The position numbers and the translations under genes are program-made. Below, in pieces: positions 12,868-13,501 of a stretch of DNA of 13,501 nucleotides. The notes under the pieces were generated by a model, which saw only the letters and a list, made by a program, of their open reading frames with translations, was not told the origin of the DNA and searched no databases. Source of the DNA: Clostridia bacterium. Its GTDB lineage: Bacteria; Bacillota; Clostridia; Oscillospirales; CAG-272. The DNA lies in contig CAAGDE010000175.1 in NCBI GenBank assembly GCA_900768535.1, forward strand, positions 1 through 13,501, written 5' to 3'. Numbering within the stretch: position 1 is the first letter of the stretch; each line of letters begins with the position of its first letter.

Positions 12868-13501
12868 ATGGAATTTCTGACCTGCCGCGTCTACAGTGAC
12901 GGAAACCATATGATTGCAGTCCCGCCCACAGGCATCCGCCGCGAACACAAGAAGAAGCAGACCTCCGGCAAGGATTTGTCTGTCGCCTTCTTTGATCTTG
13001 CCTACCGCGCCGCCCTGAACGCCGGCATCAAAGAGAAGGACATCCAACCGTGGATCGCCGACTATATGAACGAGCATTACGGCATCCTTGACGGCTACGA
13101 CGCAACATGGGTCGCTCGCATGATCGAGCGCCAGAAGCATAACCTCTACCTCCGCCAGCGCCGCTTCCGTCAGAAAGCCTATCTCAATCAGTGGAACTAC
13201 TTTGTCACCATCTCCTACGAGGACGGAAAATTCGACAGCGAGGAGGACTTCCGCGCTACCCTCGGCAGATGTCTGTCCAATCTCCACACCCGCCGCGGCT
13301 GGAACTACATGGGCGTCTTTGAGTACGGAGAGGAGAACGGAAGACTGCATTTCCACGCGCTGGTGAATGTCCCGGACGGCGAAATGGTCGGCGGTCTGCC
13401 TCCCCCCCGCCGCTACAGCACCAAGCGGAAGTGCTGGGAGGAGTCCTGCGAAAACAGCTTCTTCCGCGTCCGCTTCGGCGTGAATCAGTTTGACGCGGTT
13501 C
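12868..13501 (+). CDS. HUH rolling-circle replication initiator (3' end cut by window)
   Basis: ATG at 12868 follows AAAGGAG with seven bases spacing; 211 codons lie in the window and the frame is still open at its edge. The N-terminal 100 residues are basic and helical. Residues 110-119 (NYFVTISYED) fit Rep motif I, and GRLHFHALVNV places the HUH motif at His161-Phe162-His163, the metal-binding residues of rolling-circle nickases. The catalytic tyrosine motif III should lie beyond the edge. The protein nicks the origin and becomes covalently bound to the DNA 5' end in this family. Filamentous phages and small plasmids both use such proteins; the Zot-like gene nearby favours a phage. It lies directly after the hairpin-rich region, its probable target. 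Confidence 0.8.
   Translation, partial: MEFLTCRVYSDGNHMIAVPPTGIRREHKKKQTSGKDLSVAFFDLAYRAALNAGIKEKDIQPWIADYMNEHYGILDGYDATWVARMIERQKHNLYLRQRRFRQKAYLNQWNYFVTISYEDGKFDSEEDFRATLGRCLSNLHTRRGWNYMGVFEYGEENGRLHFHALVNVPDGEMVGGLPPPRRYSTKRKCWEESCENSFFRVRFGVNQFDAV

Noticed and set aside
12847..13356. A 169-codon minus-strand frame
   Set aside because: Antisense to rep, whose HUH motif and ribosome site are clear.

Overview
The window most likely comes from a Gram-positive, low-oxygen gut-type bacterium of the Clostridia. Shine-Dalgarno sites are strong (AAAGGAGG, GGGAGG), promoters are near-perfect sigma-A type with extended -10 (TGn) boxes, and lipoproteins carry Gram-positive style lipoboxes. The main content looks like an inovirus-like (filamentous phage, Tubulavirales-type) prophage running from about 2.0 kb past the right edge. 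It is called from four features together: a Zot/pI-like membrane ATPase, a HUH-type rolling-circle Rep, a large pIII-like protein with signal peptide and C-terminal anchor, and a 31-residue single-helix protein of pVII/pIX size. A rolling-circle mobile plasmid relic is the main alternative.

Layout. 1-1.9 kb: two paralogous, AT-rich lipoprotein genes on the minus strand under one promoter, probably host DNA. 2.05-4.1 kb: plus-strand genes for a protein of unknown role and two N-terminally anchored extracellular proteins, one with a phage-type jelly-roll domain and one DUF6273-like. 4.17-7.3 kb: a small basic protein, the 778-aa pIII-like protein, and a second small basic paralogue. 7.3-8.85 kb: a tandemly duplicated cassette in which a small plus-strand gene meets a minus-strand zinc-ribbon gene tail to tail with a 4-bp overlap. 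8.87-12.17 kb: an overlapping operon of an HTH/coiled-coil protein, the 31-aa helix protein, the Zot-like ATPase and a third small basic paralogue. 12.2-12.9 kb: divergent promoters, a 76-aa helical protein and a hairpin-rich non-coding region with a 20-bp direct repeat, the likely replication origin. 12.87 kb to the end: the rep gene, cut by the window edge.

The most unusual signal is not a protein. Five extended -10 promoters fire on the minus strand, against the main phage genes. Three (upstream of 4566, 7353 and 7957) start exactly 7 nt ahead of a GGAAA-initiated RNA of about 61-64 nt. Each of these RNAs has an 8-bp closing stem, a CUG followed by a GNRA-capped hairpin, and a second hairpin, and each ends in a U-rich tail. 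Sequences in the stems differ while pairing is kept. A fourth site (12218) makes an RNA of a different fold. Three of the four RNAs lie tail to tail with the three paralogous small basic proteins, and the remaining one is the leader of a zinc-ribbon gene. This looks like an undescribed RNA-protein module spread through a filamentous prophage; possible roles are antisense control, an RNA-antitoxin system, or priming of complementary-strand DNA. Function is inference only.
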